Source of the DNA: Bacteroidales bacterium
GTDB lineage: Bacteria > Bacteroidota > Bacteroidia > Bacteroidales > P3
Length of the DNA stretch: 64,000 nucleotides
Direction of reading: 5' to 3'
Assembly: GCA_017616895.1 (NCBI GenBank)
Contig: JAFZXE010000029.1
Coordinates: 110,895 to 174,894, forward strand
Shown: positions 24,542 through 33,492 of the stretch, in pieces
Layout of the letters: each line of letters opens with the position of its first letter
Position numbering within the stretch: position 1 is the stretch's first letter
Program-made: the position numbers and the translations under genes
The notes under the pieces: generated by a model
Databases searched by the model: none
The model's input: only the letters and a program-made list of their open reading frames with translations
Told to the model about the DNA's origin: nothing

Positions 24542-24945
24542 GCCTCCACTGCAAGGCGGTAGCCATCAAGGCCGAAGCCGCAGATGGAGCCTTTGCACAC
24601 CGCGCTCAAAAGTGACTGATGGCGAAACTCCTCGCGCGCGTAAATATTGCTGATGTGTACTTCGACGACCGGAGTGTCGATGGCAGCGATAGCATCGCGA
24701 ATTGCCACACTGGTGTGGGTGTATCCGCCAGCGTTAAGTATGATGCCGTCGGCACTGAAACCCACCGACTGCAGTTTGTCTATCAACTCGCCTTCCACAT
24801 TGCTTTGGAAGTAGTCAATGTCAACATCCGCATAGCGTTGCCGCAACGCAGAATGGAGCTCGTCGAAAGTGCCTGTTCCGTATATGCCAGCCTCTCTCCT
24901 ACCCTGCAGGTTGAGGTTCGGCCCGTTGATGATTATGATCTTCAT
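24526..24945 (-). CDS. aroQ: 3-dehydroquinate dehydratase, type II
   Basis: 139-residue type II dehydroquinase, third step of the shikimate pathway (3-dehydroquinate to 3-dehydroshikimate). Motifs: NGPNLNLQGRREAGIYG with the catalytic Arg and Tyr, FQSNVEGELID, NAGGYTHTSVAIRDA and EVHISNIYAREEFRHQS with the catalytic His. Length matches the family. The start at 24945 (MKIIIING) is chosen since the next ATG upstream (24966) lies before the -7 box. It has its own promoter. Confidence 0.96.
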   Translation of the reverse strand: MKIIIINGPNLNLQGRREAGIYGTGTFDELHSALRQRYADVDIDYFQSNVEGELIDKLQSVGFSADGIILNAGGYTHTSVAIRDAIAAIDTPVVEVHISNIYAREEFRHQSLLSAVCKGSICGFGLDGYRLAVEALIGD

Positions 24946-24955
24946 TTTCACGTTG

Positions 24956-24963
24956 CAAAAGTA
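24956..24963 (-). promoter_or_regulatory. -7 promoter box (TACTTTTG) of aroQ
   Basis: TAnnTTTG match on the minus strand 10 bases before the aroQ start, giving a very short leader. Confidence 0.55.
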
Positions 24964-24974
24964 CACAATATTAT

Positions 24975-25292
24975 TTATTTAGTATCAGCTGCCGATGAAA
25001 CGCTTTTTACTTTCAAGTAACTTTTCAGGGCCTTGACATAGTTTTCGAATGCTTTACGTCCATCGGGGGTGATGCGACATACTGTGCACGGCCGCTTGCC
25101 TTTGAACGTCTTCTCGACCTCGATGTAACCCGCCTCGGAGAGTTTTTCAATCTGTACACTGAGGTTGCCTGCCGTGGCGCCCGTCTGCTCCTTGATGTAG
25201 GGGAACTCCGCCTCCTCCATACCTATAAGCAGAGAGACCACCGCAAGCCTCAACTCAGAGTGCAACAATGGGTCTAACGTCGGGAACATCAT
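24975..25292 (-). CDS. winged-helix transcriptional regulator
   Basis: 105-residue DNA-binding protein of the winged-helix group (ArsR/MarR/PadR-like, HTH_27 type). The HTH region is FPYIKEQTGATAGNLSVQIEKLSEAGYIEVEKTF and the wing is FKGKRPCTVCRITPDGRKAF. It overlaps the preceding membrane-protein gene by four bases (ATGA), so it is translationally coupled. Regulators of this type often control the membrane protein encoded beside them. Confidence 0.85.
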   Translation of the reverse strand: MMFPTLDPLLHSELRLAVVSLLIGMEEAEFPYIKEQTGATAGNLSVQIEKLSEAGYIEVEKTFKGKRPCTVCRITPDGRKAFENYVKALKSYLKVKSVSSAADTK

Positions 25293-25972
25293 AGGTTGCG
25301 TTTTTTAAGAATCAAACCAGGCAGCATAACGCCAAACAATACAAAGAGGAAGATGGTCAGGCAGGGAAGCGCCATATTGATTCGCACAAAAAGGTCAACC
25401 GATTGAGTACACGATGCCATAATCATCGAGCCAATGCCGAACTGTTCCCACACGAAGGCGGCGATACCAGCCACAATGCCGAGCCATACCAGCTTACTGC
25501 TACGCAACAGATGACCAGTTATGGCAACCGCCATACCCATCAGCAGCATGATGGTCGCCGTTGGGTCAACTATCGCAAACGCATGGTCGCCAACGGGCAG
25601 AAGCCTCCTGACGAATAATATATTCCACACCAGAACGATGACAAAAAAGACCACGACAAATATCGAGTAGGTCCACCAAGTCTTGCCGACAAGCGAACCG
25701 ACGAGGCTGTCAGGAGTATAACCCTTGCCGCTGTGGATCTTTTTCATCGCCACCCATATAATCAAAGGCAGAATGAACCAGAGGAGATGTCCAAAGGTTG
25801 TCTTGGTAGAGAAGTTTACGATTCCAATCACGACCGCCATAATCATGGTGCTGAGACCTGAGACGAAAAGCGACTGACCAGTGGTTTTAGACACCTTGCG
25901 ACGGCTCTGCTCCAACTGTTCTGTGATTATTTCAAGACTGCGCTCGGCAGTCAATTTCTCTTGATTTTCCAT
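25289..25972 (-). CDS. membrane protein, paralogue of the 26049-26681 gene
   Basis: 227-residue integral membrane protein with a cytoplasmic N-terminal helix (KLTAERSLEIITEQLEQSRRKVSKTTGQS) and about six transmembrane segments. The neighbouring upstream gene encodes a paralogue with the same plan. Proteins of this type with a TA..SL.II.E.L..SR...... start are often paired with a small winged-helix regulator in Bacteroidetes; function is not known. It overlaps the regulator gene by four bases. Confidence 0.75.
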   Translation of the reverse strand: MENQEKLTAERSLEIITEQLEQSRRKVSKTTGQSLFVSGLSTMIMAVVIGIVNFSTKTTFGHLLWFILPLIIWVAMKKIHSGKGYTPDSLVGSLVGKTWWTYSIFVVVFFVIVLVWNILFVRRLLPVGDHAFAIVDPTATIMLLMGMAVAITGHLLRSSKLVWLGIVAGIAAFVWEQFGIGSMIMASCTQSVDLFVRINMALPCLTIFLFVLFGVMLPGLILKKRNL

Positions 25973-26027
25973 TATTTGTTATTTTTTAAATGTCAAACTC
26001 AAAAAAATCCTTCAATTTTCATTTGTC

Positions 26028-26051
26028 TATTCACCATTCACTAATCACTTA
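26028..26051 (-). repeat. heptamer array at the stop of the 26049-26681 gene
   Basis: Coding strand from the stop codon: TAAGTGA, TTAGTGA, ATGGTGA, ATAGACA. Same GTGAAT theme as the array at aroQ. Confidence 0.65.
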
Positions 26052-26681
26052 CCTGTATTGGTATTTAACAATCAAGCCGGTTACGACGAGGACCAAACCT
26101 GCGAAGGCGAAGATAATGAGCTGCTCAGCTTCGGCGCCGGTAATATAATAGAGGAACCAGCCGCCGATGCCAGTCACGAGGCCTGCAATTCGGACGGTCC
26201 AGTTCTTCAGGACTACACCACTGATGCTCTCGGCCATGCCGAAGAGGAGTATGATGGCAGGAGTCAAGCCAACGACTGCGGCGATTGAACGGAAGAGTCC
26301 TATAAGACCATCAGCAAATTCGACAAGGATAAATGAGAGGAGCGACATAACGCAGGCGAAGATGCCGAAAGTGGCCCAAATGCCGCCGTTGATGCGGCTC
26401 ACGTCGTTCTGTACACGCTCCGAAGGGTTTTTGCGGCGCGAAAATTTCTCGAGAGGCATACCGATAGCGGGCATAGCGAACCAGAGGAAATTCCATGCGG
26501 GATTATCAGTAGTCTCCCACAAAAGGTAGGTTAAGAGCGAGAAGAAGACGAGCAGGGCTCCCCAGAAAAGAAAATACTTGCCGCTACGACGGGTTATCTC
26601 CTTGCGGCTGTTGTTAAGTGTTTCGCTGATGAGCGACAGGCTCTCCTGAGCCGTCATCTCTTTGTTTTCATGTTCTTCCAT
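26049..26681 (-). CDS. membrane protein, first of a paralogous pair
   Basis: 210-residue membrane protein. It starts at 26681 (MEEHENKEMTAQESLSLISE); the longer frame to 26726 is unneeded. The N-terminal helix MTAQESLSLISETLNNSRKEITRRSGKY parallels that of the next gene, and about six hydrophobic segments follow. Read from a promoter 120 bases upstream, so the mRNA has a long leader. Confidence 0.75.
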   Translation of the reverse strand: MEEHENKEMTAQESLSLISETLNNSRKEITRRSGKYFLFWGALLVFFSLLTYLLWETTDNPAWNFLWFAMPAIGMPLEKFSRRKNPSERVQNDVSRINGGIWATFGIFACVMSLLSFILVEFADGLIGLFRSIAAVVGLTPAIILLFGMAESISGVVLKNWTVRIAGLVTGIGGWFLYYITGAEAEQLIIFAFAGLVLVVTGLIVKYQYR

Positions 26682-26803
26682 TGTTACATTGTTTTTATGA
26701 AGCCACCGGGCTTCGATGTTTAACAAGCTGTTTTTTTACTTCGGTCTCGGTGCAGGCTCCTGCAGAAAGTCCGACTCCGACCTTTTGTGTTCGAATCACG
26801 CTG

Positions 26804-26835
26804 CAAAGATAAATAAGTTTACGTTATAAACCAAA
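26804..26835 (-). promoter_or_regulatory. promoter of the paired membrane proteins and regulator
   Basis: Minus strand: TTTG (26832-26835), 20-bp spacer, TATCTTTG (26804-26811). The roughly 120-base leader to the start at 26681 contains the small hairpin TGCAG-GCTC-CTGCA. Confidence 0.7.
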
Positions 26836-26919
26836 TAAATTTTTAAATACACAACTCATGGCGCTCTATTTCAGTGAAATAATTTTCACTCGCCAAAGAA
26901 AATAATGCAATAATTTTGA

Positions 26920-26927
26920 TACTTTTG
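26920..26927 (+). promoter_or_regulatory. -7 promoter box (TACTTTTG) of the DUF3784 gene
   Basis: TAnnTTTG 43 bases before the ATG at 26970; a second match, TAATTTTG, lies 9 bases upstream. No clear -33 element. Confidence 0.55.
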
Positions 26928-26969
26928 CCGTTTTCTAAATGGTTTTTCTCAGTTTTTTTTCAAAAAAAA

Positions 26970-27284
26970 ATGGACATCTACGATATTGTTTTTAACAGCC
27001 TGCTCTCCATCCTATTTGTTTCACTGGCGCTGATTATACTTTTCGGCAAAGGCGACAAACTTATTGCAGGATACAACAGCGCAAACGAGGAAGAACGGTG
27101 CAAATACGACATACGCCGCTTGCGTATGGTTACAGGCGTTGCACTGATATTGGTGGCCGCAGAGATATGGATTATGTCCGTCGTAGGCGATGATGTCGGG
27201 GGAATCGTCATAACCATCATCGCAAGCCTATTCGTCGCCATCGTCGCCGTTATATTAGCAAACACCTGGTGCAAACGGAAATAA
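26970..27284 (+). CDS. DUF3784-like small membrane protein
   Basis: 104-residue protein with three transmembrane segments (about 5-24, 50-70, 74-97). The motif FGKGDKLIAGYNSANEEER followed by KYD after the first helix is that of the DUF3784 family, small membrane proteins of unknown function. The ATG at 26970 is preferred: an upstream ATG at 26916 lies inside the promoter region and would add Phe/Lys-rich sequence. Confidence 0.8.
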   Translation: MDIYDIVFNSLLSILFVSLALIILFGKGDKLIAGYNSANEEERCKYDIRRLRMVTGVALILVAAEIWIMSVVGDDVGGIVITIIASLFVAIVAVILANTWCKRK

Positions 27285-27286
27285 GA

Positions 27287-27316
27287 AAAGCCGCCCCGAA
27301 TGGAGCGGCTTTCTTT
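27287..27316. terminator. bidirectional terminator
   Basis: AAAGCCGC pairs with GCGGCTTT around a 10-base loop, with CTTTT on the plus side and an AT-rich flank on the other. It serves the convergent DUF3784 gene and gdhA. Confidence 0.85.
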
Positions 27317-27337
27317 TCGATTATTTCGCGACTGTGA

Positions 27338-28681
27338 TTAGCAGATGCCCTGGGCGAGCATAGCTTTGGCAACGCGCATGAAACCGGCGATGTTAGCACC
27401 CTTAACGTAGTCGATGCTACCATCTTTCTGTTTGCCGTATTCGACGCACATGTCATAGATGTCGTTCATGATCTTGTGGAGTTTCACGTCAACTTCCTCA
27501 GCGGTCCAGTTGATGTGACCTGCATTCTGGCAGATTTCGAGACCAGAGGTAGCAACACCACCAGCGTTCACAGCCTTACCAGGAGCGAAGGGGATCTTAG
27601 CTTTCTGGATGGCAGCGATAGCCTTAGGCTGGCAACCCATGTTGGAAACCTCAGCAACGTATTTCACACCGTTCTTGAGAAGTTCCTTAGCGTCTTTCTC
27701 GTCCATTTCGTTCTGGAAAGCGCAGGGGCAAGCGATGTCGCACTTGATGCTCCAAGCCTTCTTGCCAGCGATGAACTTAGCAGCTTTGGGGAACTTGGTG
27801 GCCATATCCTCAACCTTGTTACGGTTGGAAGCACGCATAACGAGCATATAGTCGATCATCTCTTTGGTGATGCCGTTCTTGATTTCGCAAACACCATCGG
27901 GGCCAGAGAGGGCAACAACTTTAGCACCGAGCTCGGTAGCCTTGATGGCGGCACCCCAAGCGACGTTACCGAAGCCAGAGAGAGCAATCTTCTTGCCCTT
28001 CATGGTGTCTTTCTGCTGTTTTACCATGCGCTCGACATAGTAGATAGCGCCGAAGCCTGTAGCCTCGGGACGGATGAGGGAACCACCCCAGCCGTAGCTC
28101 TTGCCAGTGAGGGCACCAGTGCTGTGTTCGCGGGCGAGTTTCTTGTACATACCGTACATGTAACCGATTTCGCGGCCACCAACTCCAACGTCACCAGCGG
28201 GGCTGTCCTGATCGGGACCGATGTTGCGCCACAGTTCGGTGATGAAAGCCTGGCAGAAACGCATGATTTCAGCGTCGCTCTTTCCAGTGGGGTCGAAGTC
28301 GGCACCACCTTTACCACCGCCGAGAGGCAGGTTGGTAAGGCTGTTCTTGAAAATCTGCTCGAAGCCCAAGAATTTGAGCATCGAAACGTTCACCTTCGGG
28401 TGGAAGCGGAGACCGCCCTTGTATGCGCCGAGAGCAGCGTTGTACTGTACACGATAGCCGATGTTGGTGCAAACCTCACCTTTATCGTTAACCCAGGTCA
28501 CGCGGAAAGTGAAGATACGGTCGGGCTCGACAAGACGCTCAACGATCTTAGCTTTCTCGAACTCTGGATGCTCGTTGTACACTTTTTCGATAGAGGTAAG
28601 AACCTCTTCGACAGCCTGCAAATACTCGCTCTCACCTGGATGCTTAGCCTCCAGATTGGCCATAATTTGTTTTACTTTCAT
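27338..28681 (-). CDS. gdhA: glutamate dehydrogenase
   Basis: 447-residue hexameric-type glutamate dehydrogenase joining 2-oxoglutarate and ammonia to glutamate. The substrate motif PLGGGKGGADFDPTGKSDAE has the catalytic Lys, QDSPAGDVGVGGREIGYMYG follows, and the Rossmann region has SGFGNVAWGAA. The length of 445-450 is that of the NADP-type enzymes common in Bacteroides, though cofactor choice is inferred. Monocistronic, with its own near-perfect promoter and a shared terminator. Confidence 0.96.
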   Translation of the reverse strand: MKVKQIMANLEAKHPGESEYLQAVEEVLTSIEKVYNEHPEFEKAKIVERLVEPDRIFTFRVTWVNDKGEVCTNIGYRVQYNAALGAYKGGLRFHPKVNVSMLKFLGFEQIFKNSLTNLPLGGGKGGADFDPTGKSDAEIMRFCQAFITELWRNIGPDQDSPAGDVGVGGREIGYMYGMYKKLAREHSTGALTGKSYGWGGSLIRPEATGFGAIYYVERMVKQQKDTMKGKKIALSGFGNVAWGAAIKATELGAKVVALSGPDGVCEIKNGITKEMIDYMLVMRASNRNKVEDMATKFPKAAKFIAGKKAWSIKCDIACPCAFQNEMDEKDAKELLKNGVKYVAEVSNMGCQPKAIAAIQKAKIPFAPGKAVNAGGVATSGLEICQNAGHINWTAEEVDVKLHKIMNDIYDMCVEYGKQKDGSIDYVKGANIAGFMRVAKAMLAQGIC

Positions 28682-28727
28682 GATATTGAATAATTTGAGT
28701 TAAACTGTTATTTTGTTTTCGTGACAG

Positions 28728-28758
28728 CAAATATACAACTAAAATAGTACAATGCAAG
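28728..28758 (-). promoter_or_regulatory. promoter of gdhA
   Basis: Minus strand: CTTG (28755-28758), exactly 19 bp, then TATATTTG (28728-28735). One of the best matches to the Bacteroidetes consensus in the window; start codon 46 bases downstream. Confidence 0.82.
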
Positions 28759-28873
28759 CGTTTTAGAATAAATATTTTAAACAGTTTTTAACACAGCACT
28801 TCTCGCATATCAACAAACATAAAAACACACCCGAAAGTGAGCTGTCATAAAGCACAAAAGAGATTACAGAAAC

Positions 28874-31639
28874 CTAGCGGAGTCGAAAGCGCACGGAAAC
28901 CACAGTGCGTGCGGATGTTCGAGACTCAAGGTTTCCACGACCCACAACGGAGACACGACTGACGCCAAGACCATAAGACACTATATCAGAACGTACTTTC
29001 TCACCTATAGCTACCGAGCGCGCATGACACTGTGCCGTGTTGGTTCCTGGGCAGTCAACTACAATATCGATGTCGAGTGCCGGGTTTTTCTCGAGAAAAC
29101 TGACCAACTGTTCCAACTCAACACGAGCAAGAGTTGACAAGTCTGTTTCCGGAGTGTCAAGAACAATAGATGTGAGCGGATGGATTTGCCCATTCAGCTC
29201 GGCTGGAGTTTTGCCCGATGCTTGGATTTCGGACTTGTTACCTCCACGTACCGTGAATATGGGTCTCCAACAGTTTTTCTGAATTAGCGAGACTGCATAG
29301 GAACGCCCATTGCAAAGGGTGACGCTGTGGACATCTCCGTCATAATCAACTCGCACCTCTGCATTAGTCGTAAGGTCGAAAACACGGCAGTTGACCAGTC
29401 CTCCTCCAACATTGTTGAAAATTTTCAAAGTCGAATATGCACTTGAGGCATCGGACACAACCTTAGCAACAAAGAGATGCCCCCGCGAGCCATATCTGGA
29501 AGATGTGAAGCAGAGCTTCGACCCATCAGGTGAAAGTGAGAGACAGCGTTCTGCAAAGGCAGAATTGACTTCCTTGCCGAGGTTGCGAGGCTGTGACCAT
29601 CCCTGCCAATCATCTGATGAGGTACGATGGGCGACGAAGATATCACCATAACCAAGTCCACCACAATCCGAAACGAAGTAAAGAGTCTTAAGGTCACGCG
29701 ACATAACCGGGTAACGCTCGCAATAGCATGAATTAACACGGAAGCCAAGATTGATTGGTTCACCCCAACCCGATGCGGTCAGAGGAATGTAATATAGGTC
29801 GGATGCCAGCGCAACATCTCCATGGTAATGCATGCCGGAAAGTTGGACATTAAACCCCGAAGGACGGTCTGACGCCAACAGAAGACCACTACCGTCCGGC
29901 AACATGAATGCATCGGTTTCTACATAATCTGTATTAACGGGATATGGAAGCACCTCGGAAACACGCCAACGGGAACCGTCGTAGGATGCAACCATTATGT
30001 CGCCATCGGCTCCGAAAAGCATCTTGTTTCCATTGTCAAAAAAAGAGAACACCGACAAATCGGATTCCGGGGCTCCATCTATGGAGAGTTTTGATACATT
30101 TGTCCACTTTCCACCCTTCAGGGTTGCATAATACATCTCAGAATGGGTCGCATTACGGCTTGTGAAATAGAGAGCCTTGCCCGAAGGTGCGACTGCGAGA
30201 GATGCTATATCGGCATTGCCAACAAGATAATCGACGGGACGCTTAGCCTCATCGAACGGTGAGGAAAGCAGAGATATGAGGGTATCTAGAGAAGACTTGT
30301 TGTAGCCTTGTAGTCGTCCTTCGAAAACCTGACAGCGCTCAACAGCAGAAGGCCAGTCGGCAGCAGAGATAAAATTCTGCAACGAACGCTGTATTGCAAC
30401 AAAAGAGATGCGTTTGGACGGGAACGACTTGACAAGTTCCTTGTAGTTCCAAAGTTTTGACTCGTCGAACGGAAACTCAAGGTTTACAGACTCTATATCA
30501 GCGGCCTCATTGAGGTCTCTGCTGACAGCAGCACGGAAGGGATAGTCCGGATGAGTTCGGGCAAAGGTGTCAATAAGCTGGTAGCAAGCCTCCTGTGAAT
30601 GCCATTCATAATAGCGTTTATAGACATCACCATAGCGTGGATCGAGGTCGAAGTGTTTCATAAACAGCAATGCCGCCTGCACATCATTTTCCTCCATCGC
30701 TCTACGATAGAGTTCATCGATGGCTCGGTCGGCCATGTCGCTGCCAGAATTGGATAGTGCAAAATCGACATAGCCTTTTGGCGCGAGAATATGGCTGAAC
30801 GATTGCGAGGAGATGGAGTCTATATGGTGGAGGGCGACGATAGCGTGAGTGCTGGAAGGATAGTTATCGAGAAACTTGCGGTAAGCCTCGACGGTGTTGT
30901 CTTGGCAGGCAGATTTGAAGGCCATTTCAGCCTTATGGTTCATCATGGAACGACGCACCTCTGGATTGTCGCCATAAGCGCCAAGATAGGCCTCAACCTT
31001 GGAAATATCGTCAGAACTGCCGTAGAGAGAATCAATCAACATGGCAATATGACTCTCGGCACTGCGGGCCTCATCAGTGCCAGGATACTGTTTGGCGAAC
31101 GAAGCATAGGCCTCGACTGTATTCTGGCGCAAGGCAGAACGGTAGGCGATTTTTATGCGCTGAAGACCTGCCTGCTTGAGGACAGCCTTGTCGTCGGAAA
31201 AGGCCTCCATATACTGATCAACTTCGACCAACGACAGCTCCTCAAGGCCAAGCCTGATAACAGCTTTCTTGGAGAGTTGACTCTTTTGTGCGTCAAGTGT
31301 CTCAAGGGTGACGCCGTGGGTAATAAGGCGTCGAAGTTCCTTGTCGTACGCATTGCCGGAGAGCATATAACGGTAACGACGTTCAGCCCTTGTGATATAA
31401 GTCCGCGCAAAGGGGAGATTATACATGGGGTTGCTGTCATCAGCATAGAACTGAGACAGGCGGACGAGGTTTTCGACGTCGTTGGTGTCCTTCAAATAGG
31501 CTTTATGAAGGCGTACATACTGGGAGCGGTAATAGTCGGCACCACGATCGGCTCCATTCTGCGTAAATGCCACGCAACAGAATGAAAGAGCAGCCAAGAA
31601 AACAACCAACCTGGATTTTGCCAACAATAGAAACCTCAT
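28874..31639 (-). CDS. PorE-like protein: TPR-like region, PD40 propeller, OmpA-like tail
   Basis: About 921-residue exported protein. The ATG at 31639 starts a clear signal peptide (MRFLLLAKSR...); 31666 is an alternative. The N-terminal half is helical and TPR-like, with repeated PGTDEARSAESHI-type segments. About 455-730 is a WD40-like PD40 beta-propeller (SGKALYFTSRN, DLKTLYFVSDCGGLGYGDIFVA, DGSKLCFTSSRYG). A short carboxypeptidase-regulatory-like domain follows, then an OmpA-like domain with weakened motif (FLEKNPALDIDIVVDC). The order TPR, propeller, CRD, OmpA is that of PorE, a T9SS-associated peptidoglycan-binding protein, but the N-terminal part is longer. Last gene of the greA-led operon. 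Confidence 0.72.
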   Translation of the reverse strand: MRFLLLAKSRLVVFLAALSFCCVAFTQNGADRGADYYRSQYVRLHKAYLKDTNDVENLVRLSQFYADDSNPMYNLPFARTYITRAERRYRYMLSGNAYDKELRRLITHGVTLETLDAQKSQLSKKAVIRLGLEELSLVEVDQYMEAFSDDKAVLKQAGLQRIKIAYRSALRQNTVEAYASFAKQYPGTDEARSAESHIAMLIDSLYGSSDDISKVEAYLGAYGDNPEVRRSMMNHKAEMAFKSACQDNTVEAYRKFLDNYPSSTHAIVALHHIDSISSQSFSHILAPKGYVDFALSNSGSDMADRAIDELYRRAMEENDVQAALLFMKHFDLDPRYGDVYKRYYEWHSQEACYQLIDTFARTHPDYPFRAAVSRDLNEAADIESVNLEFPFDESKLWNYKELVKSFPSKRISFVAIQRSLQNFISAADWPSAVERCQVFEGRLQGYNKSSLDTLISLLSSPFDEAKRPVDYLVGNADIASLAVAPSGKALYFTSRNATHSEMYYATLKGGKWTNVSKLSIDGAPESDLSVFSFFDNGNKMLFGADGDIMVASYDGSRWRVSEVLPYPVNTDYVETDAFMLPDGSGLLLASDRPSGFNVQLSGMHYHGDVALASDLYYIPLTASGWGEPINLGFRVNSCYCERYPVMSRDLKTLYFVSDCGGLGYGDIFVAHRTSSDDWQGWSQPRNLGKEVNSAFAERCLSLSPDGSKLCFTSSRYGSRGHLFVAKVVSDASSAYSTLKIFNNVGGGLVNCRVFDLTTNAEVRVDYDGDVHSVTLCNGRSYAVSLIQKNCWRPIFTVRGGNKSEIQASGKTPAELNGQIHPLTSIVLDTPETDLSTLARVELEQLVSFLEKNPALDIDIVVDCPGTNTAQCHARSVAIGEKVRSDIVSYGLGVSRVSVVGRGNLESRTSARTVVSVRFRLR

Positions 31640-31694
31640 CACAAAAAACAAATTTACTCTTGCCAAACCACTTACCAGATCATCTACGACACCA

Positions 31695-32213
31695 TCAGTT
31701 TACCTTTATGCTATTCATTATGTCAGTAAACTCTTTCTCAAATTGCGGATAGGTGTCGTATGATGTTTCGATTCGGAACTCGAAGACGGTACTCTTAACC
31801 ATAAAATACATCATCTGGAACTTGTAGTCCTTATGGTCATCAAGGTTATTATACGCTCCCACGTATGAGATACCGCCAGAGCCCGGCAACCCCTCAACAG
31901 TTTCAGTAAGCGACTGGAAAGGCTGGTTCAGGTAGCGTAGGTAGGCCATCTCAAGAGCTGAACCGTCATAGTTCCTCTTGACATAAATCCTAAGATGAGG
32001 CAATATCGTATCGCCCTTGTTGTCAAGCACAACCTTACCACAATAAGAATAGAGATATGCCACAGTGTTTCGGTCTATGGTCAACGTCTGCAGATATTTC
32101 CAACCGCCATGGGGGAAAGCAAAGCTGACATTGGTGTTGGGAACGGTGATTTGTGCACGTCCACAAATCGCCAACACAGCGACAAAAAACAGAAGGAAGA
32201 ACGATTTACGCAT
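31695..32213 (-). CDS. exported protein of unknown function
   Basis: 172 residues with a signal peptide ending near RAQ (about 21). The mature part has mixed alpha/beta pattern (VPNTNVSFAFPHGGWKYLQT; ... EFTDIMNSIKVN), reminiscent of small periplasmic proteins with a PsbP-like fold, but I cannot assign a family. It sits 21 bp after a glycosyltransferase gene and 28-55 bp before the PorE-like gene, so it is part of that operon. Confidence 0.65.
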   Translation of the reverse strand: MRKSFFLLFFVAVLAICGRAQITVPNTNVSFAFPHGGWKYLQTLTIDRNTVAYLYSYCGKVVLDNKGDTILPHLRIYVKRNYDGSALEMAYLRYLNQPFQSLTETVEGLPGSGGISYVGAYNNLDDHKDYKFQMMYFMVKSTVFEFRIETSYDTYPQFEKEFTDIMNSIKVN

Positions 32214-32234
32214 TTCAAAAGGTTATTAAAATGG

Positions 32235-33437
32235 TTAACAATTGGTTATCTTATTATAAAACGAGATGATACGCTCAGTTTGCTTTTCGATATTGTATTC
32301 TGTTTTGATAAGTTCAACGGCGGCAGAGCCCATCGAAGCGGCTGTTGCGGGTTCGGAAAGGCATCGACGAACGCAGTCAACAAAAGCCTGCGGAGTGTCT
32401 GCGATGAGGATATTCTTTCCATCCGTATATTTGATGCCGCGGGCAGCGACCGCAGTAGCGACTATGGGTTTGCCCATAGACATGGCCTCAAGTATCTTTA
32501 CCCGAATGCCACTGCCGGAGAGCAAAGGAACAACATTGACCGACTTGTCGGCCATAAAGCGCATGGCATCGTCAACCTCGCCAACAACCGACACACCATC
32601 GATGTGGCTATCGAGCAAGCGTTGCGGCATGCGACGCCCAGCAATAAAAAAACGCGTCTGTGGCAACTCACGGTGAAGGAGTGGCCACACCTTTGACAGA
32701 AACCAGTCAATGGCCTCCACATTGGGTTTCCAATCCATAGAACCAATATGGAACAGCGTGAATGGTTGTACTGAAACGGCGCTGGAAACACTATGAGGCT
32801 CAACAGCGAAGGGAACAACACACATAGGACGACGACAACCCATCTGTCTATAGGCTTCGGCATCTTGGTCGGTGATGCACACGACTCCGTCGTAATCGTT
32901 GACATGACCTCGCTCATAAACCTCCAACGCCATCGCAAGATGTTTCAAATACCACTTACGGAACGGATTGTGCTCGCCTCGTGAAAGCTGCCTCCAGATG
33001 CGGTGCTCAATATTGTGGGCACGCAGAACAATCTTGGCTGAGCTGTACTTCCTTATGGTTGCGACATATGGTGTCAAAAACACACTTTCGACATGAACGA
33101 CATCAAACTGTTCACTCTTAAGAACTTGTATCAACTTGGATTCAAACGCAGAGCTGACATAGCGCTTGATGTGATAGGATTCACCACAAAGAAGATAAAA
33201 AAGCGCAAAAAACGGCTTGACCCTAGTGTCAATATAAACCGCCTCCATAGAGGTGGAAGATTTGCACGACGACGGTATCTTGTCGGCGGAGAATGGGTGT
33301 TTGTCCGTGCTGACGGTCAAAACCTTCACCTCACAACCAGCTTGTAGCAACCCTCGGGTTACGCTGCCAATAGCAAGAGTGCCACCATCAACTGGCGGGA
33401 ACGGGGGTTTATAACACAACTGCAAGATTCTCATCAA
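32235..33437 (-). CDS. GT4-family glycosyltransferase
   Basis: 400-residue glycosyltransferase of the GT4/GT-B fold, likely adding a sugar from a nucleotide donor to a lipid-linked or surface glycan. The N-terminal acceptor domain starts MRILQLCYKPPFPPVDGG; the linker shows FHIGSMDWKPN; the donor site has LSGSGIRVKILEAMSMGKPIVATAVAARGI with the family's E-x7-E pattern in altered form. Start at 33437 or 33434 (two ATGs). The only sugar enzyme in an operon with greA, HIT, YitT and PorE-like genes; the product glycan is unknown. Confidence 0.85.
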   Translation of the reverse strand: MMRILQLCYKPPFPPVDGGTLAIGSVTRGLLQAGCEVKVLTVSTDKHPFSADKIPSSCKSSTSMEAVYIDTRVKPFFALFYLLCGESYHIKRYVSSAFESKLIQVLKSEQFDVVHVESVFLTPYVATIRKYSSAKIVLRAHNIEHRIWRQLSRGEHNPFRKWYLKHLAMALEVYERGHVNDYDGVVCITDQDAEAYRQMGCRRPMCVVPFAVEPHSVSSAVSVQPFTLFHIGSMDWKPNVEAIDWFLSKVWPLLHRELPQTRFFIAGRRMPQRLLDSHIDGVSVVGEVDDAMRFMADKSVNVVPLLSGSGIRVKILEAMSMGKPIVATAVAARGIKYTDGKNILIADTPQAFVDCVRRCLSEPATAASMGSAAVELIKTEYNIEKQTERIISFYNKITNC

Positions 33438-33492
33438 CCGAGACGATTTTCGCCGTACTATTTATTAACAAAGAATTCACGATTTTATTGCG

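Noticed and set aside
26770-26805. tRNA-like T-arm sequence GTGTTCGAATCACG
   Set aside because: No acceptor stem, D-arm or anticodon arm can be folded around it, and no matching gene frame exists on either strand.
27476-28693. 405-codon plus-strand frame across gdhA
   Set aside because: Antisense shadow of gdhA, whose motifs are unambiguous on the minus strand.
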